Of a DNA stretch of 64,000 nucleotides, positions 16,897 to 27,900 are shown in pieces. The stretch is from Actinocatenispora sera. Lineage in GTDB: Bacteria > Actinomycetota > Actinomycetes > Mycobacteriales > Micromonosporaceae. The stretch is taken from the NCBI RefSeq assembly GCF_018324685.1, contig NZ_AP023354.1, positions 6,158,426 through 6,222,425 of the forward strand, read 5' to 3'. The translations under genes were made by a program, and so were the position numbers. Position 1 is the stretch's first letter. Each line of letters begins with the position of its first letter. The notes beneath the pieces are model-generated. The model saw nothing but the letters and a program-made list of their open reading frames with translations. It made no database searches and was not told the origin of the DNA.

Positions 16897-18698
16897 TGGT
16901 GGTTCCGGCCCTGCGCGTCGCCGGGCAGCATCTCCTGCATCTTCGACTTGACGCCTTCCTTGAGCACGCTCCAGCGCTCCGGGTCGCCCTTGAGGATCGC
17001 CTCGGCCGCCTTCTCCATCTGGTCCCAGCTGGCGTGCGGTGGGATCGGCGGTACCGACGGGTCGGTGACGAACTCGATCAGGCACGGCCGGTCCGCGGCG
17101 AGCGCCTGCTCCCACGCACCGGTGACCTGGTCGGGTTTGGTGACCTCGATGCCGGTCAGCCCGATCAGGCTGGCGTACGCCGCGTACGGGAACTGCGGCA
17201 GCTTCTGCGACGGCTCGAACTGCGGCGAGCCGGCCATCGCCCGCATCTCCCAGGTGACCTGGTTGAGGTCGCCGTTGTTGAGCACGCCGACGATCAGCCG
17301 CGGATCGTCCCACTCCTGGTAGTACATCGCGGCGGTGAGCAGCTCGTTGATGCCGTTCATCTGCATCGCGCCGTCCCCGACGAGCGCGAACGCCGGCCGG
17401 TCCGGATGCGCGAACTTGGCACCCACCGCGTACGGCAGGCCCGGGCACATGGTGGCGAGGTTGCCCGACAGCGAACCCCGCATCCGGCCGTGGAACTTCA
17501 GGTGCCGGGCGTACCAGTTGGCCGCCGACCCGGAGTCGGACGTGATCATCGCGTCGTCCGGCAGCAACGGCGACAGCGCGTGGAACACGTACTCCGGGTT
17601 GATCGGGTCGGCGTCGACCGCGGCGCGGCGGTCCATGACCTCCCACCACCGGGTCACGTTCGACTCGATCTCCTCGCGCCAGTCGCGCTTCTGCTTGCGC
17701 TGCAGCAACGGGATCAGCGCCCGTAGGGTGGCGGCCGCGTCGCCGACCAGGTTCACCTCGTACGGGTAGCGCATGCCGACCATCGTCGGATCGATCTCGA
17801 TCTGCACCCCGCGCGCCTGGTCCAGCTCCGGCATGAACTGGGTGTACGGGAAGCTGGAGCCGACGGTGAGCAGCGTGTCGCAGCCCATCATCATCTCGTA
17901 GCTGGGCCGCGTGCCGAGCAGCCCGATCGCGCCGGTCACGTACGGCAGGTCGTCGGGCAGCACGTCCTTGCCGATCAGCGCCTTCGCCACACCGGCGCCG
18001 AGCACGTCGGCGGTCTGCTCGACCTCGGCCACCGCACCGGCCGCGCCCTGGCCGACCAGGATCGCCACCTTCTCCCCCGCGTTGAGCACGTCCGCCGCGC
18101 GGCGGATCTCGTCGTCCGGGGGCATCGGGGTAGCGGCGGCCAGGCCGAGGCTGGACGGCACCATCTTGAACGCGTGCGTCGGCGGCGAGTAGTCCAGCTC
18201 CTGCACGTCACCCGGGACGATCAGCGCCGTGACCGTGCGCCGCGACATCGCCACCCGCATCGCCCGGTCCAGCACGTTCGGCAGCTGCTCGGGCACCGTG
18301 ACCATCTGCAGGTAGTCGGCCGCCACGTCCTTGAACAGCGACATCAGGTCGACTTCCTGCTGGTACGAGCCACCCATCGCGCTGCGGTTGGTCTGCCCGA
18401 CGATCGCCACCACCGGGACGTGGTCCAGCTTCGCGTCGTACAGCCCGTTCAGCAGGTGGATGGCACCCGGGCCGGACGTCGCCGCGCACACGCCCACCTT
18501 GCCGGAGAACTTGGCGTACCCGCAGGCCTCGAACGCGGCCAGCTCCTCGTGCCGGGCCTGGATGAACCTCGGCTTGTCGTCCGCGCGCGCCCACGCGGCG
18601 AGCAACCCGTTGATGCCGTCACCAGCATAGCTGAACACCCGCTCCACACCCCAGTCGCGGAGCCGTTCCAACAGGTAGTCAGCGACCTTCTGCGCCAT
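16893..18698 (-). CDS. Thiamine-diphosphate enzyme, PoxB-like (pyruvate oxidase/dehydrogenase family)
   Basis: Cytoplasmic or peripheral enzyme of 601 residues. The N-terminal Pyr domain has the cofactor-activating Glu (RHEELAAFEACGYAK, about 51), the middle domain has a Rossmann-like nucleotide site, and the PP domain has the ThDP/Mg motif GDGAMQMNGINELLTA through NNGDLNQ. Overall it resembles pyruvate:quinone oxidase (PoxB) and related stress-induced enzymes that decarboxylate pyruvate to acetate. ATG at 18698 follows GGGGG; another ATG is 11 codons upstream. It is coupled to the enolase-like gene and preceded by a sigma-B-like promoter. Confidence 0.88.
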   Translation of the reverse strand: MAQKVADYLLERLRDWGVERVFSYAGDGINGLLAAWARADDKPRFIQARHEELAAFEACGYAKFSGKVGVCAATSGPGAIHLLNGLYDAKLDHVPVVAIVGQTNRSAMGGSYQQEVDLMSLFKDVAADYLQMVTVPEQLPNVLDRAMRVAMSRRTVTALIVPGDVQELDYSPPTHAFKMVPSSLGLAAATPMPPDDEIRRAADVLNAGEKVAILVGQGAAGAVAEVEQTADVLGAGVAKALIGKDVLPDDLPYVTGAIGLLGTRPSYEMMMGCDTLLTVGSSFPYTQFMPELDQARGVQIEIDPTMVGMRYPYEVNLVGDAAATLRALIPLLQRKQKRDWREEIESNVTRWWEVMDRRAAVDADPINPEYVFHALSPLLPDDAMITSDSGSAANWYARHLKFHGRMRGSLSGNLATMCPGLPYAVGAKFAHPDRPAFALVGDGAMQMNGINELLTAAMYYQEWDDPRLIVGVLNNGDLNQVTWEMRAMAGSPQFEPSQKLPQFPYAAYASLIGLTGIEVTKPDQVTGAWEQALAADRPCLIEFVTDPSVPPIPPHASWDQMEKAAEAILKGDPERWSVLKEGVKSKMQEMLPGDAQGRNHQ

Positions 18699-18735
18699 GA
18701 CGCCCCCAACCGCACGCTTATCCGTCCTCATCGGC

Positions 18736-18760
18736 CTACCCCACCGGGCGCCGGGTACAC
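18736..18760 (-). promoter_or_regulatory. Sigma-B-like promoter of the PoxB-like gene
   Basis: Minus-strand GTGT, 15 bases, GGGTAG, 38 bp before the ATG at 18698. Confidence 0.45.
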
Positions 18761-18838
18761 GTCCAGGCGTTTGTCGCGGCGGCGCCCGCGGCGCGGTACC
18801 CGTCCGGGTGTCGGAGTTCATCGCCGCCGCATCGGGGT

Positions 18839-18862
18839 GGTTAGCCGGCGCTGGATGGGTAC
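18839..18862 (+). promoter_or_regulatory. Sigma-B-like promoter of the PfpI-like gene
   Basis: GGTT, 14 bases, GGGTAC, 52 bp before the ATG at 18915. A direct repeat ATCCGGCAGAC occurs twice just downstream. Confidence 0.45.
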
Positions 18863-18914
18863 GAGGGCGGTAGGGATCCGGCAGACATCCGGCAGACGAG
18901 AAGAGGTGGCGACG

Positions 18915-19487
18915 ATGAGCGGGGAGTTGTCCGGCCGCACGGTGGCGTTCCTGATCGCACCGGAGGGCACCGAGCAGGTCGAGCTCACCGAGCCGTGGCA
19001 GGCGGTGACCGAGGCCGGCGGTACGCCCCGGCTGGTGTCCACCGCGGACGGCAAGGCGCAGCTGTTCGACCATCTGGACCGGGGCGAGACCCGGGACGTC
19101 GACGTGACGGTGGCGCAGACCTCGGCGGACGAGTACAACGCGCTGGTACTGCCGGGCGGGGTCGCGAACCCCGACTTCCTGCGCACCGACCCGGACGCGG
19201 TGGCGTTCGTGGACGCGTTCTTCGCCGCCGGCAAGCCGGTCGCGGTGATCTGCCACGGGCCGTGGACGATCGTCGAGGCGAACCGCGTCCGCGGCCGCAC
19301 CCTGACCTCCTGGCCGAGCGTACGGACCGACATCGTCAACGCCGGCGGGCACTGGGTCGACGAGCCGGTCGTGGTCTGCGAGGACGGGCCGAACCTGCTG
19401 ATCAGCAGCCGCAAGCCGGACGACCTGACGCCCTTCTGCCAGACCCTGGTACAGCGCTTCGCCACGCTGACCGCCGGCAACACCTGA
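18915..19487 (+). CDS. DJ-1/PfpI-family protein
   Basis: Protein of 190 residues with the DJ-1/PfpI flavodoxin-like fold. The nucleophile elbow is VICHGPW with Cys113 followed by His114, and Glu20-Gln21 (GTEQVEL) supplies the acidic partner near the N-terminus, as in PfpI/PH1704 and YhbO-type stress proteins. Roles reported for relatives include glyoxalase III or deglycase-like activity and protease activity; which applies here cannot be told. ATG at 18915 with GAGGTGG upstream. It diverges from the PoxB-like gene and lies upstream of the formate dehydrogenase operon. Confidence 0.88.
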   Translation: MSGELSGRTVAFLIAPEGTEQVELTEPWQAVTEAGGTPRLVSTADGKAQLFDHLDRGETRDVDVTVAQTSADEYNALVLPGGVANPDFLRTDPDAVAFVDAFFAAGKPVAVICHGPWTIVEANRVRGRTLTSWPSVRTDIVNAGGHWVDEPVVVCEDGPNLLISSRKPDDLTPFCQTLVQRFATLTAGNT

Positions 19488-19526
19488 GCCCGGCGGGTCC
19501 GGGGGCCGAAACCAGCACCGGGGAAG

Positions 19527-19551
19527 GTTTGCCGCCGCCGGCACCGGGTAC
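19527..19551 (+). promoter_or_regulatory. Sigma-B-like promoter of the formate dehydrogenase operon
   Basis: GTTT, 15 bases, GGGTAC, ending 61 bp before the GTG at 19613. Confidence 0.5.
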
Positions 19552-19612
19552 CGAGACGCCGGGTCGACCGCGCCGCCGCGGTCGGCGCGAGGCTGCCGGT
19601 GGAGGTGACGAC

Positions 19613-22600
19613 GTGGGCGTCCGGACCTGGATCGAGGGCTGGCCGGTCTACCGGCAGGCGCTCGGCACGGACCGCACCGGCCGCGGCGCCGCGGCGAAGA
19701 GCCGCACCAGCGAGTCGCTGACCCCGCGCACCAGCTCCGCCGACCGCGTCGTCAAGTCGGTCTGCCCGTACTGCGCCGTCGGCTGCGGGCAGGACGTGTA
19801 CGTCCGCGACGGTGCGGTGACCCAGATCGAGGGCGATCCGGACTCACCGGTCAGCCGGGGACGGCTGTGCCCCAAGGGTTCCGCGTCGCTGCAACTGACC
19901 ACCGGGTCGAGCAGGGCGCAGCAGGTGCTGTATCGCCGCCCCTACTCCGACCACTGGGAGCACCTCGACCTCGCCACCGCGATGGACATGATCTCCGACC
20001 GGGTCATCGCGGCCCGGCGCGACCACTGGCAGTCCGAGCAGGACGGTGCCCGTACCCGGCGCACCATGGGCTTCGCCAGCCTCGGCGGCGCCACCCTGGA
20101 CAACGAGGAGAACTACCTGATCAAGAAGCTGTTCACCGCGCTGGGCGCGGTGCAGATCGAGAATCAGGCGCGCGTTTGACACTCCTCCACGGTTCCCAGT
20201 CTGGGAACCTCGTTCGGTCGTGGCGGTGCGACGACCTTCCAGCAGGACCTGCAGAACTCCGACTGCATCCTGATCCAGGGCTCCAACATGGCCGAGTGCC
20301 ACCCGGTCGGGTTCCAGTGGGTGATGGAGGCGAAAGCGCGCGGCGCGACGATCATCCACGTCGACCCGCGGTTCACCCGCACCAGCGCGCTCGCCGACCT
20401 GCACGTCCCGCTGCGCGCCGGCAGTGACATCGTGTTCCTCGGCGCGATCGTCAACCACGTGCTGTCGCAGGAGAAGTACTTCCGCGACTACGTGGTGGCC
20501 TACACCAACGCCGCGTCGATCGTCACCGACGACTACCGCGACCCCGAGGACCTCGACGGCCTGTTCTCCGGCTTCGACGCCGAGACCCGCCGGTACGACT
20601 TCCACACCTGGCAGTACGAGGGCCGCGAGGTGCAGGCCGCCGCGGCGCAACGCGACCTGGAGTACGAGGACCGCGCGGTGCGCGCCGCCGGCCGCGGCGA
20701 GGCACACGGCTCCGGCGGCGCCCGGTCGGGTACCGCCCGCACCGATCCGACGCTGCAGCACCCGCGATGCGTCTTCCAGATCCTCAAGCGGCACTTCCAG
20801 CGGTACACGCCGGCGCTGGTCGAGCAGGCCTGCGGGGTGTCGCCGGAGCTGTTCGCCCGGGTGTGCGACGAGCTGACCCGCAACTCCGGCCGGGAGCGCA
20901 CCAGCGCGTTCTGCTACGCGGTCGGCTGGACCCAGCACACCGTGGGCGTCCAGTACATCCGGACCGCGGCGATCCTGCAGGCGCTGCTGGGCAACATCGG
21001 CCGGCCCGGCGGCGGCATCCTCGCGCTACGCGGGCACGCCTCGATCCAGGGCTCGACCGACATCCCGACCCTGTTCAACCTGCTGCCCGGCTACATACCC
21101 ATGCCGTACGCGCATCCCGACCAGGATCTCGCCGCGTTCCTCGCCGCGGAGGGCACGGACAAGGGCTACTGGGCCAACATCGGCGCCTACACCACCAGCC
21201 TGCTGAAGGCGTGGTGGGGCGACACCGCAACCGCCGACAACGACTACTGCTTCGACTACCTGCCCCGGCTGACGGGCAGCCACAGCACCTACGACACCGT
21301 GCAGCGGCAGATCGCCGGCGAGTGCGTCGGGTACTTCCTGCTCGGCGAGAACCCCGCGGTCGGCTCCGGCAACACGAAGATGCAGCGGCTGGGCATGGCG
21401 AACCTCGACTGGCTGGTGGTCCGCGACCTGACCATGATCGAGAGCGCCACCTGGTGGCAGAACGGTCCGGAGATCGAGACCGGCGAGATGAGGACGGCCG
21501 ACCTCAAGACCGAGGTGTTCTTCCTGCCGGCCGCGGCGCACACCGAGAAGAACGGCAGCTTCACCAACACCCAGCGGATGCTGCAGTGGCACCACGAGGC
21601 GGTGCAACCGCCCGGCGAGGCGCGCAGCGAGCTGTGGTTCACCTACCACCTGGGCCGGCTGATCCGGGCCAAGCTGGCCGACTCGTCCGACGACCGGGAC
21701 CGGCCGATCCTCGACCTCACCTGGGACTACCCGACCGAGGGCGCGATCGAGGAACCGTCCGCCGAGGCGGTGCTCGCCGAGATCAACGGGTTCGACGCCG
21801 ACGGCAACCCGCTGCGCAGCTACGAGCAGTTGAAGGACGACGGCTCGACCCGGTGCGGCTGCTGGATCTACTGTGGGGTGCGCGCCGACGGGGTCAACCA
21901 GGCCGCCCGCCGCAAGCCCGGCCGGGACCAGAGCTGGGTGGCGCCGGAGTGGGGCTGGGCCTGGCCGGCCAACCGGCGCATCCTGTACAACCGGGCCGCG
22001 GCCGACCCGGACGGGCGGCCGTGGAGCGAGCGCAAGGCGCTGGTCTGGTGGGACGCCGACCAGCAGAAGTGGACCGGGCACGACGTGCCCGACTTCCCGC
22101 CGACCACGGCGCCCGACTACCGGCCCGACGAGGACGCCCGCGGGCCGCAGGCGCTGTCCGGCACCGACCCGTTCATCATGCAGGACGACGGGAAGGCGTG
22201 GCTGTTCGTGCCGGCCGGACTGACCGACGGGCCGCTACCGACGCACTACGAGCCGCAGGACTCCCCGTTCGACAACCCGCTCTACCGCCAGCAGCGCAAC
22301 CCGGCCCGGGAGATCCTGCCGCTCCGGCATCCGGCGAACCGGATGCAGCCCAGCGGCAGCGAACCCGGCGCCGACGTCTTCCCGTACGTGGCGACCACCT
22401 ACCGGCTGACCGAACATCACACCGCCGGCGGCATGAGCCGCTCGCTGCCGTACCTGGCCGAGCTGCAACCGGAGTTCTTCTGCGAGGTCTCCCCCGAACT
22501 CGCCGCCGAACGCGACCTGGAACACCTCGGCTGGGCCACCATCGTCAGCGCCCGAGGCGTGATCGAGGCGCGGGTACTGGTCACCGACCGGATCACGCCG

Positions 22601-22855
22601 TTGCAGGTCGCGGGCCGCACGATGCACCAGATCGGCCTGCCGTACCACTGGGGGCCGACCGGCTACAGCGCCGGCGACGCCGCGAACGAGCTCACCTCGA
22701 TGTCGTTGGACCCCAACACGCACATCCAGGAGAGCAAGGCGCTCGCCTGCGACATCCGGGCCGGCCGGCGACCGCGCGGCCCGGCGCGCCTCGCGCTGCT
22801 GCACGAGTACCAGCAGCGCGCCGGCATCACCGAGCGGACCGGGATGGAGATCTGA
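19613..22855 (+). CDS. fdoG: Selenocysteine-containing formate dehydrogenase catalytic subunit
   Basis: Molybdopterin (bis-MGD) formate dehydrogenase alpha subunit of 1,080 residues if the internal TGA (20177-20179) is read as selenocysteine 189. The frame continues without a break: ENQARV-Sec-HSSTV is the FdnG/FdoG active-site sequence, and sequence on both sides is conserved (4Fe-4S ligands Cys51, Cys54, Cys58, Cys85 before; GSNMAECHPVGF and the cofactor domains after). A SECIS-like hairpin follows the TGA. It oxidises formate to CO2 and passes electrons to the FdoH/NrfD-type partners just downstream. No twin-arginine signal is visible at the N-terminus, so the site may face the cytoplasm. 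GTG at 19613 follows GGAGGTGACGAC. Confidence 0.9.
20177..20209 (+). promoter_or_regulatory. Selenocysteine TGA codon and SECIS-like hairpin
   Basis: In-frame TGA at 20177-20179; 11 bases later an 8-bp perfect stem GGTTCCCA/TGGGAACC (20191-20198 with 20202-20209) closes the apical loop GTC. Spacing and stem are as expected for a bacterial SECIS recruiting SelB within the coding sequence. Confidence 0.82.
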
Positions 22856-22856
22856 G

Positions 22857-23840
22857 ATGGCTCTCGCCCCACACCACCATCCCGCCGATCCGGCCAGTTC
22901 GGTCGGGTATGCCGAGCATCCGCCGCGGATGGGGTTCTTCACCGACACCAGCGTCTGCATCGGCTGCAAGGCGTGCGAGGTCGCCTGCAAGGAGTGGAAC
23001 GGGGTGCCGGCGGACGCGCTGGACCTGACCGGCATGTCGTACGACAACACCGGCGGGCTGGGGGCCGACAACTGGCGGCACGTGGCGTTCATCGAGCAGC
23101 GCCGACCCCTTGGTACCGCGCACACCGGGGTCGGCCACGACGACGTCGACGTGCTGGCGCTCGCCGAGCAGGGGTCGGCCACCCCGCCGGAGCAGGCGTC
23201 CGCGACCCCGACCTCCCCGCCCCGCGACGATGCGGCTGCTGGGCCACCGCAGCCGGACGGGCGGACCGAGCTGCGCTGGCTGATGGCCTCCGACGTGTGC
23301 AAGCACTGCACCGAGGCGGCCTGCCTGGACGTGTGCCCGACCGGCTCGCTGTTTCGTACCGAGTTCGGCACCGTGGTCGTGCAGGAGGACATCTGCAACG
23401 GCTGCGGCTACTGCATTCCGGCCTGCCCGTACGGGGTGATCGACCAGCGCAAGGACGACGGACGGGCCTGGAAGTGCACGATGTGCTACGACCGGCTCGG
23501 CGCCGGGATGGAACCCGCCTGCGCCAAGGCCTGCCCCACCGACTCCATCCAGTACGGCCAGCTCGACGAGCTGCGCGAGCGCGCCGACGCGCGCCTGCGC
23601 ACGCTGCACGACGCCGGTGTCGACGACGCCCGGCTGTACGGCCGGGACCCGCACGACGGGGTGGGCGGCGACGGCGCGTTCTTCCTGCTGCTGGACGAGC
23701 CGGAAACCTACGGACTGCCGCCCGATCCGACCGTCACCACCCGGGATCTGCCGTCCATGTGGCGCCGGGTCGGGTTCGCCGCCGGCGCGCTGGCCGCCGC
23801 CGCGGTCGCCGCCTTCGTCACCACCCGGAGGAGCCGATGA
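22857..23840 (+). CDS. fdoH: Formate dehydrogenase iron-sulfur subunit
   Basis: Electron-transfer subunit of 327 residues with ferredoxin-type cysteine clusters CIGCKACEVACKEW, CKHCTEAACLDVCP, CNGCGYCIPACPYG and CTMCYDRL...CAKACP, enough for four 4Fe-4S clusters as in FdnH/FdoH. A single C-terminal membrane helix (GFAAGALAAAAVAAFV) anchors it, followed by a basic tail. There is a roughly 45-residue low-complexity insertion (about 85-135) between the first and second clusters. The ATG lies one base after the alpha-subunit stop; the next gene overlaps its stop by four bases. Confidence 0.93.
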   Translation: MALAPHHHPADPASSVGYAEHPPRMGFFTDTSVCIGCKACEVACKEWNGVPADALDLTGMSYDNTGGLGADNWRHVAFIEQRRPLGTAHTGVGHDDVDVLALAEQGSATPPEQASATPTSPPRDDAAAGPPQPDGRTELRWLMASDVCKHCTEAACLDVCPTGSLFRTEFGTVVVQEDICNGCGYCIPACPYGVIDQRKDDGRAWKCTMCYDRLGAGMEPACAKACPTDSIQYGQLDELRERADARLRTLHDAGVDDARLYGRDPHDGVGGDGAFFLLLDEPETYGLPPDPTVTTRDLPSMWRRVGFAAGALAAAAVAAFVTTRRSR

Positions 23841-24808
23841 GCCACCACAGCACCGACGCACCGACCGGCCGGACTCGCCGCCGCCGGCGCGGCGGCGAGC
23901 AGCCGATGGTGCCGCGCGCCGAGTTCGGTTCGTACTACGGCAAACCCATCCTGAACCCGCCGGTCTGGGCGGCCGCCGATGTCGGCGGCTACCTGTTCTT
24001 CGGCGGCCTCGCCGGCGCCAGCGCCGTGATCGCGGCCGGCGCCCGGCTCACCCAGCGGCCGCGGCTGGCACGGATCAGTTCGGCCGGCGCGGCCGGCGCC
24101 GGACTGCTGTCGTTCGCCGCACTCATCCACGATCTGGGCCGGCCGGACCGGTTCCTCAACATGCTGCGGGTACTCAAGCCCACCTCGCCGATGAGCGTGG
24201 GTACCTGGGTGCTCGGCCCGTTCGTCCCGCTCGCCGCCGTCGCCGCCGCGTCGTCGCTGACCGGCCGGTTCCGCGGGCTCGGCCGGCTCGCCGGCACCAG
24301 CGCCGCGGTACTCGGTCCGGCCGTGTCCGCCTACACCGGCGCGCTGATCGCCAACACCGCGGTACCGGCCTGGCACGACGCCCACCGCGAGCTGCCGTTC
24401 GTGTTCACCGCCTCCAGCGCCGCCGCGGCCGGCGGGCTCGGCCTGTTCGCCCCGACCACCGAGTCGGCACCGGCGCGGGTACTGGCCGTCGCCGGCGCCG
24501 GCTGCGAGGTGCTCGCGTTCGAGCAGATGCGGCACCGGATGGGCCTGACCGCCGAACCGTACGGCACCGGCCCGGCCGGACGGCTGATCAAGACCGGTAC
24601 CGCCCTGTCGGTCGCCGGCGCGCTCGGTGCCGTGCTGGGCCGGCGCAGCCGGCTGGCGAGCGCCGCCTCCGGCGCCGCGCTGCTCGCCGCCTCGCTGTGT
24701 ACCCGCCTCGGCATCTTCCGCGGCGGCGTCGCCTCGGCCGAGGACCCGAAGTACACGGTGATCCCGCAGCGGGAACGGCTGCGCGCCGCCGCCGAGGAAG
24801 AGTCGTAG
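23837..24808 (+). CDS. nrfD: NrfD/PsrC-family membrane subunit of formate dehydrogenase
   Basis: Integral membrane protein of 323 residues with about eight hydrophobic segments and the NrfD-type N-terminal motif YYGKPILNPPVW. NrfD proteins carry quinone-linked electron transfer without heme, replacing the cytochrome b subunit found in E. coli FDH-N/O (family knowledge). The motif LIHDLGRPDRFLNMLRVLKPTSPMS is the typical conserved loop. The ATG at 23837 overlaps the fdoH stop (ATGA). Together the three genes encode a membrane-bound formate:quinone oxidoreductase. Confidence 0.9.
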   Translation: MSHHSTDAPTGRTRRRRRGGEQPMVPRAEFGSYYGKPILNPPVWAAADVGGYLFFGGLAGASAVIAAGARLTQRPRLARISSAGAAGAGLLSFAALIHDLGRPDRFLNMLRVLKPTSPMSVGTWVLGPFVPLAAVAAASSLTGRFRGLGRLAGTSAAVLGPAVSAYTGALIANTAVPAWHDAHRELPFVFTASSAAAAGGLGLFAPTTESAPARVLAVAGAGCEVLAFEQMRHRMGLTAEPYGTGPAGRLIKTGTALSVAGALGAVLGRRSRLASAASGAALLAASLCTRLGIFRGGVASAEDPKYTVIPQRERLRAAAEEES

Positions 24809-24942
24809 CCAACGGCGGAGCCACCCCACGCAACGAGCCGTCTGCCCGACCCCGCACGACCAGCCGCCTCGATGGCCCCGCGCGGCCGGCCGCCTCGATG
24901 GTCTGGCCCGGCCGGCGTACCGGACGCGTCCGGTGTGGACGG

Positions 24943-27900
24943 TCAGCTCGCGGGCAGCGCCGCCGCCCGGTGCGGCGCCTGCCATCGCCGGGCGGTCGCG
25001 GCCGCCGCGGCCAGATGGGCCACTGCCGCCTGGTCGTCGCCGAGGAACCGGGCCAGCTCGCCCAGCGTCTGACTCACCGGGCGGGTCGCCAGCGAGAGGC
25101 TGGACACGCCGCCCAGCGGGGTGGCGCGGTAGGGAAGGAGCATCCCGTACATCGCCGCCCCGGCCACCCGATCGTCCAGGGCGATGGCCGCCAGCGCCCG
25201 GAACGTCGCGAACAAGGTGAAGAAGCAGTCCCGGCGGATCGGATCGCCCCGGCCCGGCACGTGCCGCGCCTCCTCGATGCGGCCGGAGCTGGCCAGCGCG
25301 AAGGCATGCAGATCGCCGAGCAGGCCGGAGCCTGCGTGCAGCCGCTCGACCGCCGCGGCCAACTCGGCGACACGTCCCTGGTCGAGTCGCATCAGCGCCT
25401 CGGCGACGTGCTGGTAGATCGCGCCGTGTGGCGAGCCCTGCCGGACCATGCGCTCGCCGGCGGCGGCGTAGCGCCGCGTAGCGTCGTCGACGTCGCCTCG
25501 CACGGAGGCGAACATGGCGAGGGCGATCTCGCTGACGTCGATCAGCTCGGGCAGCCGGTACATGCGGGCCAGTTCGAGGTTCTCGCCCACCAGCCGCAGC
25601 GCGGTCTCCGGGTCGTCGGCCGCGGCCGCCGCCCGCGCCTGCACGATCCGACCGAAGCACTGGTAGCTGGGCAGATCCCGGGTCTCACCCAGCCGGACGA
25701 GCTCGGCGCCCAGCGCGGCCTTGCGCGGCCACTCCAGATCGGCGTCCAGTTCGCGGGAGAGGGTGGCCAGCGTCTGGGCGCGGAGTCCGTCGTCGCCGCA
25801 CTCCTCGGCCAGCGCCACGGCCCGTTCCGCGGCCGCGCGGGCGTCGGGGTTGCCGTTGTCGGCCCGCTCGACGGCATAGGCGTCCAGCAGCCGGCTGCGT
25901 ACCGCCGGAGAAAGGTCCGGGCCGGGGCGGTGCAGCAGCCGGGTGAGCAACGCGATCACGGGCTCGTCGCTGGTCGCGTACGGGCGGGTCTGCCACGGGG
26001 TCGGTTCGGTCCACGCGGTGAACGCGGCGACGACGAGATCCTCGCGGCCGGCGGCCTCGGCGTGCTCGGTCGCGCGCCGTCGCGTCGCCCGCGCCGCGCC
26101 GACCGCGCCGGCCCGGAGCTGCGCCCGCAGCAGCCGGCCGTACAGGGCCGAGCGCTCGTCGGCCCGCCGGTCGCTGTCGGGCAGCCGTTCGAGGTTCGCC
26201 AGCGCGCTGGTCAGCAACGTGCAGGCGGTGTCGTACGCGTAGCCGCGCTCGGCCTGCTCCGCCGCCCGGACGCAGTAGTCGACCGCCTTGGCCGCGGTCG
26301 CGCTGGCGGCGGCTCCGGCGTAGTGGTGGGCGAGTGCCGGGAGATCGCCGGGGGTCACCCGCTCGATCGCGGCCGCCAGCCTGGCGTGCATGTGGCGCGC
26401 GCGCAGCCCGCTGAGGTCGGCGAGCATGGTGTCGCGAACCAGGGAGTGCACGAACCGCACCCGGCCGGGCGCCGGTTCGTCGAGCATGCCCGCGATCAGC
26501 CCTGCCTCCAGGGCATCGAGCACTCCGGCCTCATCGGTGTCCGCCGCCTCGACGAGCACCTCGACCTCGGCCTCCCGGCCGGCCACCGCGGCCAGCCGCA
26601 GCACCGACACGGCCGCTTCGGGCAGCCGGGCCAGCCGGCGGCGCAGCACGTCCCGGACGCCTTCCGGCACCTCCGACACGGCCACCAGCGCCCCCTCGCT
26701 GTTGAGCAGCCGTACGCTCTCCTTGACGTAGAAGGGATTCCCGCCGGTACGTTCGGTCAGAGCCGCCACGGTCGCCGGGGTCACCGGGAACCGGCACCCC
26801 GCCTCGACGATCGTCGCCACCGCCGGCTCGGGCAGACCGGCCAGCATCACCCGGCGCGGCGAGCGCCGGGCAAGTTCGGCGAGCGCCTCGGTCAGCCGCC
26901 CGTCGGCGTCCTGCGGGCGCAGCGCCCCGACCAGCAGGATTCGCGCGTCAGCGAGTCCGGCAGCCGCCACGGTCAGCAGCCGGACCGTCTCGTCGTCGGC
27001 CCAGTGCAGGTCGTCGAGCAGGACGGCGATCGGCCGGCGTCGGGCGGCGGCGGCGAGCCAGTCGACCACCGCGCGGTGCAGCCGGAACCGGCCCGAGAGG
27101 CCGTCGGGCGATCGTCGATGGGCCCGGGGCGGCCGATCGTACGGCTCGCCAACGGTCTCCGGGGTCCCGGGCGGGGACGCATCGGGATCCGCGGCCAACA
27201 GTGGCGCCAGCGCGGCGGACGCCGCTGCCGGTACCGGTTCGACCCTCGCCAGCTGGGTCAACGCCTCGCCCCACGGCCAGGCCGGCGGCGCCGCCTCGTC
27301 CGCGACGCACCGTCCGGCCACCACCAGCCAGCCCGCCTGCGCCAGCGCGCGGGTCAGCTGGGCGAGGAGCTCGGACTTGCCGACTCCGGGCTCCCCGGTG
27401 ACCAGTGCGACCCGCCCGCTGCCCCTGCCGGCGGCGTCGGCGGCCCGGGTGAGCTCCGTCAGCTCGGCGTCTCGCCCCACGAACACCGCCTGATCCGCGG
27501 GCCGGGGCTCGCCAGGTGGCGGCGCAACCGGCTCCGCCGGTGTCGTGGCCCGCACCAGCTCGACCCGCTGCGTGAGGATCGCCGACTCCACCTCGGCCAA
27601 CGCGGGCCCCGGGTCGAGGCCGAGCTCCTCGGCCAGCATCGACCTGGCACGGCGAACCGTGTCCAACGCGTCGGCCTGCCGGCCACCGCCCCACAGCGCC
27701 AGGGCGAGCAGCCGCCACCCCTCCTCCCGCAGCGGTGCCTCGGCGGTGAGAACCTCGGCCTCGGCGATCGCGGCGGCCGGGTCGCCGGCCCGCAGCGCGC
27801 AGCTCACCCGCAGCTCGCGGGCGGTGTGGCGCAGGTCGCCCAGGCCCTGTACCGACGTGCGAGTCCACGCCTCGTCGACGAACTCGGCGAAGGCCGGCCC

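Noticed and set aside
19613-20179. Formate dehydrogenase gene split by a nonsense mutation (pseudogene)
   Set aside because: The TGA falls exactly at the selenocysteine site, the frame and conservation continue after it, and a SECIS-like hairpin follows.
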